Source: Verrucomicrobiota bacterium (GTDB lineage: Bacteria; Verrucomicrobiota; Verrucomicrobiia; Opitutales; Opitutaceae). Taken from it: 64,000 nucleotides of DNA. Made by a program: the position numbers and the translations under genes. The stretch is from the NCBI GenBank assembly GCA_963205455.1, contig CAUJJL010000205.1:31041-95040 (forward strand). Reading direction: 5' to 3'. Each line of letters starts with the position of its first letter. Position 1 is the stretch's first letter. The notes below the pieces were generated by a model. It searched no databases, was not told the DNA's origin, and saw only the letters and a list, made by a program, of their open reading frames with translations. Below, piece by piece: positions 8,774-16,673 of the stretch.

Positions 8774-11025
8774 GCAAATTATTCAAGCAATGGAAAAAAC
8801 GGCATACCCGGCGCAAGTCGGGTGCTGCTGCGTTTACCCTCGGCGAAATACTGGTGACCCTCGCAGTCGCCAGCATTGTGCTGCTTGCGGCCGGCTCAAT
8901 TTTTATCAGCGGCAACGTCACTGCAAAGAAGATCACTACGCTCAACAAGGTTACCGTCACCGGCCGTTTCTCGTTTGATCACCTCAGCAGGGAGATGTCC
9001 CTGGCGGATGACCTCAAGGTCGACAATTTTGTCAACGAAAGCTCCACGGAAACCGGCACCTACAGCCGCCTGACCTACCGCATCAACCTCGGCCTGCCGG
9101 GCGTCACCCAGTTCACAAGCACGGGCAGCAATACCCTCGTAGTCGACAATCTCCACCCGGACACGCACCCTCAAGCGGGCGACTTCGTTTCGGTGGGTTC
9201 CCCACAGCTCAACGGAGGCAAGGGTGCACGCATCGTCAGCATCACCGACGACCGCCCTTCAGGTCCGGTCACGCTGACTTTTGCCAGCACGATCCAGGCG
9301 ATGGCCGGCGCCGCAGTGGACATCCAGGCGCTGCAGATCGCGACCTTTCAGCGCGAGCGGGCTTACGAAGCCATGGATGTCAATGGCGAACCTTCGTTTG
9401 TCTGGTACGAGAACTACGATGCGAGTGCTCCCGGCACGCCAAAGGTTCTCGTGGCACCCATCGTTGCGAACCAGTTTCCATTCCGCCGCGTCGCTTCAGG
9501 TTCAACCACCAACACCACTTTCTACGCAGACTTCAACCTGGAACTGCACAGCCGCAAAGAAGACGAGGTCGCCATCCAAAAAGGTCAGGCGGACTTCTAT
9601 AACAACAATGTTGTGGCCGGGTTGCTGGTAAACAAGTCGGGAGCGTCGTTTGCACTGAACTACATCCCGACTCCAAGCCCGACGCCAACCATCGCGCCAA
9701 CTGCCGAACCGTCACCCACCCCCACACCGTCGCCGACACCCACGGTGGAGCCCACCCCTTCACCCACACCCTCTCCGAGCCCCACGCCGACACCTTCTCC
9801 GTCACCCACCCCCACACCAACCTCGGTGCCTCCCACGCCCACTCCCACGCCGTCACCGACTCCGTCGCCCACCCCCACGCCATCGCCGACGCCTTCACCG
9901 ACGCCAACGCCTTCTCCCACACCTTCGCCCACCCCCTCGCCCACGCCGACCCCCACCGCGCGCCCCACACCCTCGCCAACGCCAACACCGACGCCAACCG
10001 CGCGCCCGACTCCCTCACCCACGCCCACGCCAACCGCGCGCCCGACTCCTTCACCCACGCCGTCGCCTACACCGACGCCCACCGCACGACCGACACCCTC
10101 TCCCACGCCGTCGCCTACACCGACGCCCACCGCACGGCCCACACCCTCTCCCACGCCTTCACCGACGCCAACCCCGACGCCCTCTCCCACGCCCACAGCG
10201 CGCCCGACGCCAACTCCGACACCCACGCCGTCGCCGACCCCAACGCCAACTCCCACTGCACGGCCCACGGTGACGCCCACGCCAACCGCACGCCCAACCG
10301 CAACTCCGACGCCGACCCCCACGCCCACAGCGCGCCCAACCGCTCGGCCCACGGCCACTCCAACACCCACGCCGACCCCCACCGCACGGCCCACACCCTC
10401 GCCTACGCCGACACCTACGCCGACGGCTCGGCCCACACCCACACCAACCGCCCGACCGACGCCAACCCCAACACCGACTCCGACCGCTCGACCCACGCCG
10501 ACGCCGACACCTTCGCCGACGCCCACGCCGACCGCTCGACCCACACCTACGCCGACACCTTCGCCGACGCCAACGCCGACCGCTCGACCCACGCCTACGC
10601 CCACTCCTTCGCCGACGCCTACTCCCACCGCTCGACCCACGCCAACGCCGACACCTTCGCCGACGCCTACGCCCACCGCTCGACCCACGCCGACGCCGAC
10701 TCCGACGCCGACGCCAACTCCGACCGCTCGACCCACGCCGACGCCGACTCCGTCGCCCACACCAACACCCACACCATCGCCAACGCCGACTCCGACACCT
10801 TCGCCGACACCGTCGCCTACACCGTCACCGACACCCACTCCGTCGCCAACGCCGACTCCGTCGCCCACACCCACGCCCACACCGACACCAACGCCGACTC
10901 CGTCGCCGACACCGACACCCACACCTACACCGACTCCTTCGCCGACACCAACGCCGTCGCCCACACCCACGCCGACACCGACCAATCGTCCGACGCCAAC
11001 GCCGACACGTCCGCCTGATTCCTGA
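8770..11025 (+). CDS. Prepilin-like protein with a 450-residue Pro-Thr/Ser tail
   Basis: A 751-residue protein. Residues 1-22 form a basic leader ending GAAA, then [21 protein letters not shown] gives the prepilin helix with Glu at +5 and Ala at -1. Residues ~45-295 are a globular pseudopilin domain of PulG/PilW/GspJ kind. From residue ~299 to the stop the protein is almost purely alternating Pro and Thr/Ser, punctuated by ARP, and it ends RPPDS with no folded domain after the tail. Such Pro-Thr tracts are normally extended linkers, so a tail with nothing attached is odd. The gene begins with an ATGA overlap on the preceding prepilin gene, and the next gene follows after 32 bp. Confidence 0.8.
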   Translation: MSKLFKQWKKRHTRRKSGAAAFTLGEILVTLAVASIVLLAAGSIFISGNVTAKKITTLNKVTVTGRFSFDHLSREMSLADDLKVDNFVNESSTETGTYSRLTYRINLGLPGVTQFTSTGSNTLVVDNLHPDTHPQAGDFVSVGSPQLNGGKGARIVSITDDRPSGPVTLTFASTIQAMAGAAVDIQALQIATFQRERAYEAMDVNGEPSFVWYENYDASAPGTPKVLVAPIVANQFPFRRVASGSTTNTTFYADFNLELHSRKEDEVAIQKGQADFYNNNVVAGLLVNKSGASFALNYIPTPSPTPTIAPTAEPSPTPTPSPTPTVEPTPSPTPSPSPTPTPSPSPTPTPTSVPPTPTPTPSPTPSPTPTPSPTPSPTPTPSPTPSPTPSPTPTPTARPTPSPTPTPTPTARPTPSPTPTPTARPTPSPTPSPTPTPTARPTPSPTPSPTPTPTARPTPSPTPSPTPTPTPSPTPTARPTPTPTPTPSPTPTPTPTARPTVTPTPTARPTATPTPTPTPTARPTARPTATPTPTPTPTARPTPSPTPTPTPTARPTPTPTARPTPTPTPTPTARPTPTPTPSPTPTPTARPTPTPTPSPTPTPTARPTPTPTPSPTPTPTARPTPTPTPSPTPTPTARPTPTPTPTPTPTPTARPTPTPTPSPTPTPTPSPTPTPTPSPTPSPTPSPTPTPSPTPTPSPTPTPTPTPTPTPSPTPTPTPTPTPSPTPTPSPTPTPTPTNRPTPTPTRPPDS
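9661..11022 (+). repeat. Low-complexity Pro-Thr/Ser codon tract
   Basis: About 1.36 kb of CCN-ACN/TCN codons encoding the tail of the prepilin-like protein. Third positions vary freely (CCC, CCG, CCA with ACC, ACG, ACA), so most of the tract is repetitive at protein level while being degenerate at DNA level. ARP punctuation occurs at 36- or 48-base spacing in several parts, for example at 10036, 10084 and 10132. The complementary strand has no stops for 1.3 kb simply because of this composition. Confidence 0.95.
10486..10725 (+). repeat. Five 48-bp tandem repeats inside the Pro-Thr tract
   Basis: The pentamer GCTCG recurs at 10486, 10534, 10582, 10630, 10678 and 10726, an exact 48-base period. 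Each unit encodes a 16-residue block ([16 protein letters not shown], with the single Ser replaced by Thr in the last). Because 48 is a multiple of three, copy-number change would lengthen or shorten the tail without shifting the frame. The units are similar but not identical at the DNA level. Confidence 0.9.
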
Positions 11026-11057
11026 TCCGGTCACCAACGATTCTAAAACTCATCTCC

Positions 11058-13019
11058 ATGCGCTCGCCTCGTCTTCTTCAAGCCAACAAGGGCAGCACGC
11101 TCATCGCCGTTGTCATTGTTGTGGTAGTTCTCTCGATCGTCCTGGGAAGCGTGTTGAAATTCAGCGCCAACACGCAGCGCAACTCCGTGCGCGAAACGCG
11201 CCTGGAGAAAGCCAAACTCATCGCGGAAAGTGAAATGGAATACCTGTTCTTCCGATGGATCGCGGAGATCAATCGCGGAACGAGCTCCACCAACCTCGAA
11301 GCGGAAATGATCTCGGATGGCATTGTGCAGAGCAGGCCCATCTCAACCCCTGCTGCAGTTCCCTTTTCAAAGGACCTCCAGTCAAACAACTGGTCCGTCG
11401 CCCGCACGATCGAATACCACAAGGTCAATCCGGGCGGAGATGGAAGCGCCATCGGCCTCAAGCCAGGCACCACCGAGCGCATCGGCCGCAACTACTATTT
11501 CATTGCCAGGATCCTGGTGACTCGCACCGACCCCACGTTCGGTACGATCGAATACCATGCCGGAAGGCGCTTCGTCCGCTCGGAAACCTCCCTGCTTCAG
11601 TATGCGGTGTTCTATCAGGACGATCTCGAAATCGCGAATTCTCAGGAAATGATCATCAAGGGTCCGATCTCCACCAACGGAAACGCCTATGTCGGCGCCC
11701 AGACTGGCAGCGGCAACAACCTTCTGATCACGGACAAGCTCTACTTTGTGGACAGCGTGAACGGTGCAACCGACAACTCCGGCACCACGTACCGGAAACC
11801 CGGCGCATGGGGCACCTCCACACTCAAGCCGCCGATCTTCGACCCGAACCTGGATGACGGTTATGCAAACGATACCGAATCGCTTGCCAATATGACCCAG
11901 CAGGCTCGTAAACTGGCTGCTCCCGAAAACTTTGTCGGCGGTGTGAATGTCGCAAAGGCGGTCTCCGATTATCCTGACGCCTATCCGACCGACAACGACG
12001 TCTATCGCTCCGTAATCGCTCCCCCGCCACTGAAGAACGGATCCCCACTTGCGGACAACGAAATGGAACCAACTATCGAGTCACGCCGCATGTACAACCG
12101 CGCAGGAATCATCGTGACGATCAATATCGACGGCAACGGCGATCCCGTCGTCAATGTCGGCACCAAGGCAGATCCCAGTGCCTTCAATGCGGACATTGGA
12201 ACCACCAAGATGGCCGAGATCTTCCCAGAGCAACGCAAGCCCGTCTTCGATCGTCGGGAGAGTACCAACATCAACATGACGACCGTGGACATCGCCAAAT
12301 TGAAACAGACCCTGGAATCCACTCCGTCTCTCACTGGCGCGTTTAACGGAGTGCTCTACATCCATGACAACACCAACGACACGGGCCTCGGAAACGGAAT
12401 CCGCCTGACAAATGGCGCAAGCACCCCCCAGTTGAACGATGCCGATGGACATCCCAAGGGCTTCGCCGTGGTTTCCAACAATGGCGTCTACATCCAAGGC
12501 AACTACAACACGACCGAGATTTCCTCCGGCGTGACCAATCCTTGCGCCGTGATGGGCGATGCCGTCACCGTTCTCTCCGAAGGGTGGAACGATGCCAACG
12601 CTGACAAGATCCTCGACGACCGGCTTGCTTCCATGCCGAGCGACGTCTCGACAAATCCGGTAAAACTAATGAAGGTCAATTCTGCCATTCTCACCGGCAA
12701 CACGGCTTCAACCTCTGATCCAAACCTGCCCATGGACAACACGCAGCGCACAAACAGCGGCGGCGTGCAGAATCTTGTCCGCATGCTTGAGGATTGGGAC
12801 TACGGTGCCGTGGATCTGGAAATCAAGGGTTCCCTCGTCCAGCTCTTTGAATCCGAGTACATGACTGGAGTCTTCCGCGACTATGACTACCAGGGCAACC
12901 GGACCTACTACCAGCCGCAGACCCGTACACTCGACTTCGATCAGCAACTCGCGAACAACCCACCCTCCTGGACTCCGTCAACCACGGAGTTCCACCGCGG
13001 CGACCTGTTTACCTGGTAG
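11058..13019 (+). CDS. PilX/GspK-like prepilin-type protein
   Basis: A 653-residue protein with a short leader (MRSPRLLQANKG) and then a very hydrophobic helix starting STLIAVVIVVVVLSIVLG, as in PilX_N/GspK-type proteins. Residue +5 of the predicted mature form is Ala, not Glu; lack of Glu5 is a known trait of the tip pseudopilin GspK. The rest is a large exported domain, beta-rich, with a repeated NGxYVxG pattern (GNAYVGAQTG, NNGVYIQGNYN) that could be a beta-helix. It follows the two other pilin-like genes on the same strand and probably forms the tip component. It overlaps the convergent EEP gene by 11 bp. Confidence 0.65.
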   Translation: MRSPRLLQANKGSTLIAVVIVVVVLSIVLGSVLKFSANTQRNSVRETRLEKAKLIAESEMEYLFFRWIAEINRGTSSTNLEAEMISDGIVQSRPISTPAAVPFSKDLQSNNWSVARTIEYHKVNPGGDGSAIGLKPGTTERIGRNYYFIARILVTRTDPTFGTIEYHAGRRFVRSETSLLQYAVFYQDDLEIANSQEMIIKGPISTNGNAYVGAQTGSGNNLLITDKLYFVDSVNGATDNSGTTYRKPGAWGTSTLKPPIFDPNLDDGYANDTESLANMTQQARKLAAPENFVGGVNVAKAVSDYPDAYPTDNDVYRSVIAPPPLKNGSPLADNEMEPTIESRRMYNRAGIIVTINIDGNGDPVVNVGTKADPSAFNADIGTTKMAEIFPEQRKPVFDRRESTNINMTTVDIAKLKQTLESTPSLTGAFNGVLYIHDNTNDTGLGNGIRLTNGASTPQLNDADGHPKGFAVVSNNGVYIQGNYNTTEISSGVTNPCAVMGDAVTVLSEGWNDANADKILDDRLASMPSDVSTNPVKLMKVNSAILTGNTASTSDPNLPMDNTQRTNSGGVQNLVRMLEDWDYGAVDLEIKGSLVQLFESEYMTGVFRDYDYQGNRTYYQPQTRTLDFDQQLANNPPSWTPSTTEFHRGDLFTW

Positions 13020-13812
13020 CCGTCGCGGGCCGCCTGTCCGGAAGAGTGAATTCCACAAGTACCGGCCGGTGGTCGGACAGTACCGACTTGATCACCTCGC
13101 TCTGCACATCGTTGCATCCAGGGGGCAGGAAAACAAAATCGAGCTGTCGGCTGGGAAGCGGCGACGGAAACGTACGCCCTTCGCGAGGATAAAGCGTGTA
13201 GTCATCGAAGTCATACAAGTGGCTCAGCAACGACGACGTTGCGTCCCCCCTGTTTGAACCGGGGTTGTTGAAGTCGCCGCAGACAATCGGCGACACGTCC
13301 CAGCGATCCGGTCGCAGGCGTTCCTTCTCCCTGAGATAGGCGAGCAGGCGGTCCATCTGCCGGAAGCGACGCAGCCGAGAGGCGTAGTGGAGGTGCAGGT
13401 TGACAATGGGCACGCCGTACCCGTTCACCTCAAACTCCGAGAAGAGAAAACCTTTTTCGCCCACCCTGCTGCGCCCAAACACAACGGCCTCCGAATCGAC
13501 GATGGGGTGCTGGGAAAGAAAGGCGTTTCCATACGCAAGGTTAATCAGGCCCTCCCTGCGGTTGTTGATACCAAAAACCGCATGGGGGAAGTCCGTGAAA
13601 TCCCTGAGGTACTCCAGATGATCGAAATTGCCGGCCCAACGCGAAAATTCATCGATCTCCTGGATAGCTACAATGTCCGGCTTCAGTTCAGTCAGCAGGC
13701 TGGCGATCTTCCGCAGGTTGGACCGGATCTTTCGCGCTGTCGTTAATCCCTGGATAGGCATCAACCCACGCCCATGGGCGATGTTAAAGGTAACGAGCCT
13801 TATCCGCTGCAT
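13009..13812 (-). CDS. Endonuclease/exonuclease/phosphatase-family hydrolase
   Basis: A 267-residue EEP-fold metal-dependent phosphodiesterase. The four conserved blocks are visible: RLVTFNIAHG at the N-terminus, DIVAIQEIDE (catalytic Glu), VCGDFNNPG (Asp/Asn) and LSDHRPVLVEF (Asp-His) near the C-terminus. I chose ATG 13812 (MQRIRLVTFNIAHG) because the first beta strand begins there; the frame is open upstream to 13974 but the added sequence is Arg-rich and unlike the family. No signal peptide is evident. The family spans DNases, phosphatases and sphingomyelinases, so the substrate cannot be named. Confidence 0.82.
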   Translation of the reverse strand: MQRIRLVTFNIAHGRGLMPIQGLTTARKIRSNLRKIASLLTELKPDIVAIQEIDEFSRWAGNFDHLEYLRDFTDFPHAVFGINNRREGLINLAYGNAFLSQHPIVDSEAVVFGRSRVGEKGFLFSEFEVNGYGVPIVNLHLHYASRLRRFRQMDRLLAYLREKERLRPDRWDVSPIVCGDFNNPGSNRGDATSSLLSHLYDFDDYTLYPREGRTFPSPLPSRQLDFVFLPPGCNDVQSEVIKSVLSDHRPVLVEFTLPDRRPATATR

Positions 13813-14159
13813 CGCCACACGGTGCACCCCAAGCCATCGGGAGAAAAGTAAAACCGCGGGACTTTCAGTTCCGGCTCTGCTTCGATCCCCGCGATAGTCG
13901 TGAGAATCCAAAGTCAAACGCCCTCCCCGGCCTCTACCCATGGCACGCGTTGTCAGGTTACACCGTGGTTGCACGAAATCATCTTTCGATTGACGCCTGT
14001 GCGCGCCGCCGCCTAGGTACTCCCCTTTCGTCGGTTCGTTTTCCTTGAAAGTCAGATTGTTGCAGGCAACCCGCAGTTTCCAGCATTTCTAGAAACACAG
14101 GTTGCCATCCTGCGGCAAACGCTCACTCAATAGGTTTCAACTGACGCAAGTCAGGACCA
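13813..14159. other. Intergenic region before tRNA-Cys
   Basis: This 347-bp stretch lies between the start of the EEP gene (minus strand) and tRNA-Cys (plus strand). A TTGACG at 13990-13995 could be a -35 element for the tRNA, but no good -10 follows at 16-18 bases. The EEP reading frame continues open through 13974, so a longer protein is formally possible. I see no other gene or repeat. Confidence 0.35.
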
Positions 14160-14234
14160 GGCGCGGTAGCCAAGTGGTAAGGCCGAGCTCTGCAAAAGCT
14201 CTATGCGACGGTTCGATTCCGTCCCGCGCCTCCA
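14160..14234 (+). tRNA. tRNA-Cys (GCA)
   Basis: The 7-bp acceptor stem GGCGCGG pairs with CCGCGCC, followed by discriminator U and an encoded CCA (14232-14234). The anticodon stem GAGCT/AGCTC flanks the loop CTGCAAA, with anticodon GCA at 14192-14194, and the T arm carries GTTCGATTCC. All four arms are readable, so the identity is firm. No other tRNA is adjacent. Confidence 0.97.
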
Positions 14235-14288
14235 GGATTTCATCGGATTGCGAGTCAGCCAATACTCGCCACGTCAGGTCGACATGCA

Positions 14289-15146
14289 CTATGTTCCGGC
14301 CGAGCTTCGTGCCTCCCGACCCCGCTCGCGGTATTGGGACGGCGACAGGCCCACCGAGCGTGTAAAGGCTCGAATGAAGACATCCGCCGTATGGTAGCCC
14401 ACTTGCGGCGCAATGGCATCAAGTTTGTCGTCCGTTCCGTGCAGCAACTCCTGCGCACGCTGGACCCGCATATAGGCGACCTGCGCCATCGGGGTCCTGC
14501 CCAATTCCCTCCGACACATGCGACGAAGATGCTCGGCACTCACGCCCGCCTCCGCGGCGAGCGAGCCCAGCTTCCAACCTTCGGCAATAGCCAAGGATAC
14601 CCTCTCCCAAAGTGATGACAATCGAGATTTCGCCCGAGCAGGCTGAGCCACCCGCAGATTCAACCCGTGCAGAAGACTGATCCAATGGTGGATCATCGCG
14701 GCATTCCTGACACCCTCCCACTCCGCCTTGAGACCCGAGACTACCCGCCCGATTTCCTGCGCACCCTCCGCAACTCGCAAAGGAGAACGCGAATGCACGA
14801 GCGGCTGGACAGCTAAGGGCTCTTCGTAGCGGATCCACGCAAACGTCCACTGGCGGCGCGCCACCGCATGAAAGGCATTGAGGATTCGCGGTGGCGCCAG
14901 GCAAAGCTGTCCCGGCCTCACCACCTGCCAGCGTCCCTCCAAAAAGATGCGCCCCTCCCCCTCAAGACAGGCCAGCAGAAAACTCCCCGAGGGTGCCAGC
15001 CGCACACGGCGATACGGCGCAGCCACGGTGTCCAGCCCCAGCCATGCAATGCGATGGGTCGCCAATTCTGCACACTGGGCCCGGTCGAGACTCCACCGAC
15101 GGGTGCGCGGGCCATCAACGGTTGTCTCTTTCCACTCGGGAATCAT
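14289..15146 (-). CDS. AraC-family transcriptional regulator
   Basis: A 285-residue protein. The N-terminal ~150 residues form a cupin-like sensor (GSFLLACLEGEGRIFLEG, VRPGQLCLAPPR), and the C-terminal ~100 residues hold two helix-turn-helix motifs typical of AraC, with LGSLAAEAGVSAEHLRRMCR in the first and the signature-like region around VGYHTADVFIRAFTRSVGLSPSQYR in the second, broken here only by my reading of its edges. It is transcribed away from the operon at 15299 with 152 bp between, the usual layout for a ligand-responsive activator of a neighbouring catabolic operon. The ligand is unknown, and no direct repeat operator was identified with confidence. Confidence 0.88.
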   Translation of the reverse strand: MIPEWKETTVDGPRTRRWSLDRAQCAELATHRIAWLGLDTVAAPYRRVRLAPSGSFLLACLEGEGRIFLEGRWQVVRPGQLCLAPPRILNAFHAVARRQWTFAWIRYEEPLAVQPLVHSRSPLRVAEGAQEIGRVVSGLKAEWEGVRNAAMIHHWISLLHGLNLRVAQPARAKSRLSSLWERVSLAIAEGWKLGSLAAEAGVSAEHLRRMCRRELGRTPMAQVAYMRVQRAQELLHGTDDKLDAIAPQVGYHTADVFIRAFTRSVGLSPSQYRERGREARSSAGT

Positions 15147-15298
15147 TTCGCGTTCGGGTGCAAAATCGTCGGTTGAATGTGTGACGCCCGCTCTTTTCCT
15201 TTGCGGGCATTCGCTGCAGGCTCAGGTGCTCACTGGCTCCCCGCAACGTCAAGCCGACAAGCGACACTCACCTCATTTTCCTTCATCTCTTTTTTCAC

Positions 15299-16174
15299 AT
15301 GCCCAATCCCTGGACTGGCAAAGGCAATCCCTACACGCGCGATGAAGTGCGCGCCCGTCTCGATGCCGTACTCGCGCGTCGCGAAGCCATCATCGCGGCC
15401 GGCGCCGGCACCGGAATCAGCGCCAAATTCATAGAGAAGGGAGGCGCTGACTTGATCATCATCTACAACAGCGGACGCTTCCGCATGATGGGTCACGGTT
15501 CAACCTGCGGGCTGATGGCCTACGGCGATGCCAATGCCATCGCCATGGAGATCGGCGAACATGAGGTCCTCCCCGTTGTCGAGGAAGTGCCCGTCATTTG
15601 CGGCGTGCACGCATCGGATCCCCGCCGCCGCATGTGGCACTGGCTCGGCAGGATCAAGGAGATGGGTTTCTCCGGAGTGAACAATTTTCCGACCCACACG
15701 ATTGTCGACGGACACTTTCGCCAGGTCCTCGAAGAGACAGGCATGAGCGTACAGAAGGAATACGAAATGGTCTCTCTCGCCCGACGTATGGACCTTTTTT
15801 CAATCGTCTATGTCGCCACACCGGAGGAAGCGGTTGAAATGGCCAAGGCCGGAGCCGACGCCATCATCGCCCATGTCGGCACAACCGTGGGTGGCAGCAT
15901 CGGAGTCACAAACGCAGTCGTCAGTTGGGACCACACGCTTGCCGTCACGCAGGACATCATCCGTGCCGCGCGACAGGTGAGAAATGACATCTTTTTCCTC
16001 TGCCACGGCGGGCCTATCAACACCCCGCAGGATGCGGCGCGAGTCCTCCAGGGAACAGACTGCGTCGGTTTCGTCGGGGCCAGCAGTCTTGAGCGCATGG
16101 GCGTGGAGGCATCCCTCACGGATCTGACGCGACGCTTCAAGTCAATCGCAGCCCCCGCGATTGGAAAGCACTGA
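15299..16174 (+). CDS. TIM-barrel protein of the 'phosphoenolpyruvate hydrolase-like' family
   Basis: A 291-residue protein matching the TIM_br_sig_trns family (often named phosphoenolpyruvate hydrolase family). Recognisable parts are AGAGTGISAKFIEKGGADL, the IIYNSGRFRMMGHGS loop, VPVICGVHASDP, FSGVNNFPTHTIVDG and the C-terminal LCHGGPINTP. In tomato Tm-1, and in many bacteria as a neighbouring gene, this domain accompanies the UPF0261 ATP-binding domain, whose gene lies at the other end of this operon. The family's reaction is not settled; a role as an aldolase- or hydrolase-like enzyme on a keto acid is inference. The cupin gene starts 9 bp after its stop. Confidence 0.85.
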   Translation: MPNPWTGKGNPYTRDEVRARLDAVLARREAIIAAGAGTGISAKFIEKGGADLIIIYNSGRFRMMGHGSTCGLMAYGDANAIAMEIGEHEVLPVVEEVPVICGVHASDPRRRMWHWLGRIKEMGFSGVNNFPTHTIVDGHFRQVLEETGMSVQKEYEMVSLARRMDLFSIVYVATPEEAVEMAKAGADAIIAHVGTTVGGSIGVTNAVVSWDHTLAVTQDIIRAARQVRNDIFFLCHGGPINTPQDAARVLQGTDCVGFVGASSLERMGVEASLTDLTRRFKSIAAPAIGKH

Positions 16175-16183
16175 ACTCTCCAC

Positions 16184-16639
16184 ATGCCCACCACGGACCG
16201 ATACTTTATCCAGAAATCGGATACACCGCGCGAGCCCAACGCGTGGACCGTGAACGAATGGCTCTGCAGGCCGGACCTTGTCGCCGCAGACAAACTGCTC
16301 CTGGTGCGGGCTAACATGGACCCCATGCACTGCCACCCGTTCCACATTCATCCGCACCGGGAGGAGATCATTTATGTGGTGAGCGGGCGGGCTGAACAAT
16401 GGGTAGGCGGAGAATACCGGATCCTTCAGGCCGGCGAGATTGCGCACATCCCTCCGGGTACGGTGCATGCAACCTACAATCCCCACGCGGAGCCTCTCGT
16501 CTTTCTCGCCATCCTCTCACCCGCCAACCTCCCTCCGACATTGGCGGCAGCGCCGGACCCTCAGGACATCTCCTCGGAGGAACCCTGGCACTCCCTGCGT
16601 CAAGAGCACGGCTTGCCCGCCTGCCGGATGCGCACGTGA
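16184..16639 (+). CDS. Small cupin-domain protein
   Basis: A 151-residue single-domain cupin. Motif 1 is visible as HPFHIHPHREEIIYVVSG, giving His-His-Glu ligands for a metal, and motif 2 as IAHIPPGTVHATYNP with its His. It has no signal peptide, so it is cytoplasmic. Position between the TIM-barrel gene (9 bp upstream) and the giant secreted protein (34 bp downstream) argues for co-transcription. Such small cupins act as isomerases, dioxygenases or binding proteins on sugars or aromatic acids; nothing here decides which. Confidence 0.85.
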   Translation: MPTTDRYFIQKSDTPREPNAWTVNEWLCRPDLVAADKLLLVRANMDPMHCHPFHIHPHREEIIYVVSGRAEQWVGGEYRILQAGEIAHIPPGTVHATYNPHAEPLVFLAILSPANLPPTLAAAPDPQDISSEEPWHSLRQEHGLPACRMRT

Positions 16640-16673
16640 TGCCTTGAGTCAAATCTCACCCATTTCATCCCTC

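Noticed and set aside
9660..10985. Long antisense open frame (441 codons) coding a Gly-Val/Asp-Gly repeat protein opposite the Pro-Thr tract
   Set aside because: It is the complement of CCN-ACN codons, which cannot produce stops on that strand; there is no start context or folded domain, and the sense frame continues from a genuine prepilin domain.
9661..11022. Possible CRISPR array or minisatellite
   Set aside because: Units are in frame, lack unique spacers, vary at third codon positions and continue a coding sequence.
13990..14020. Sigma-70 promoter for tRNA-Cys
   Set aside because: TTGACG is a fair -35, but nothing close to TATAAT lies 16-18 bases away.
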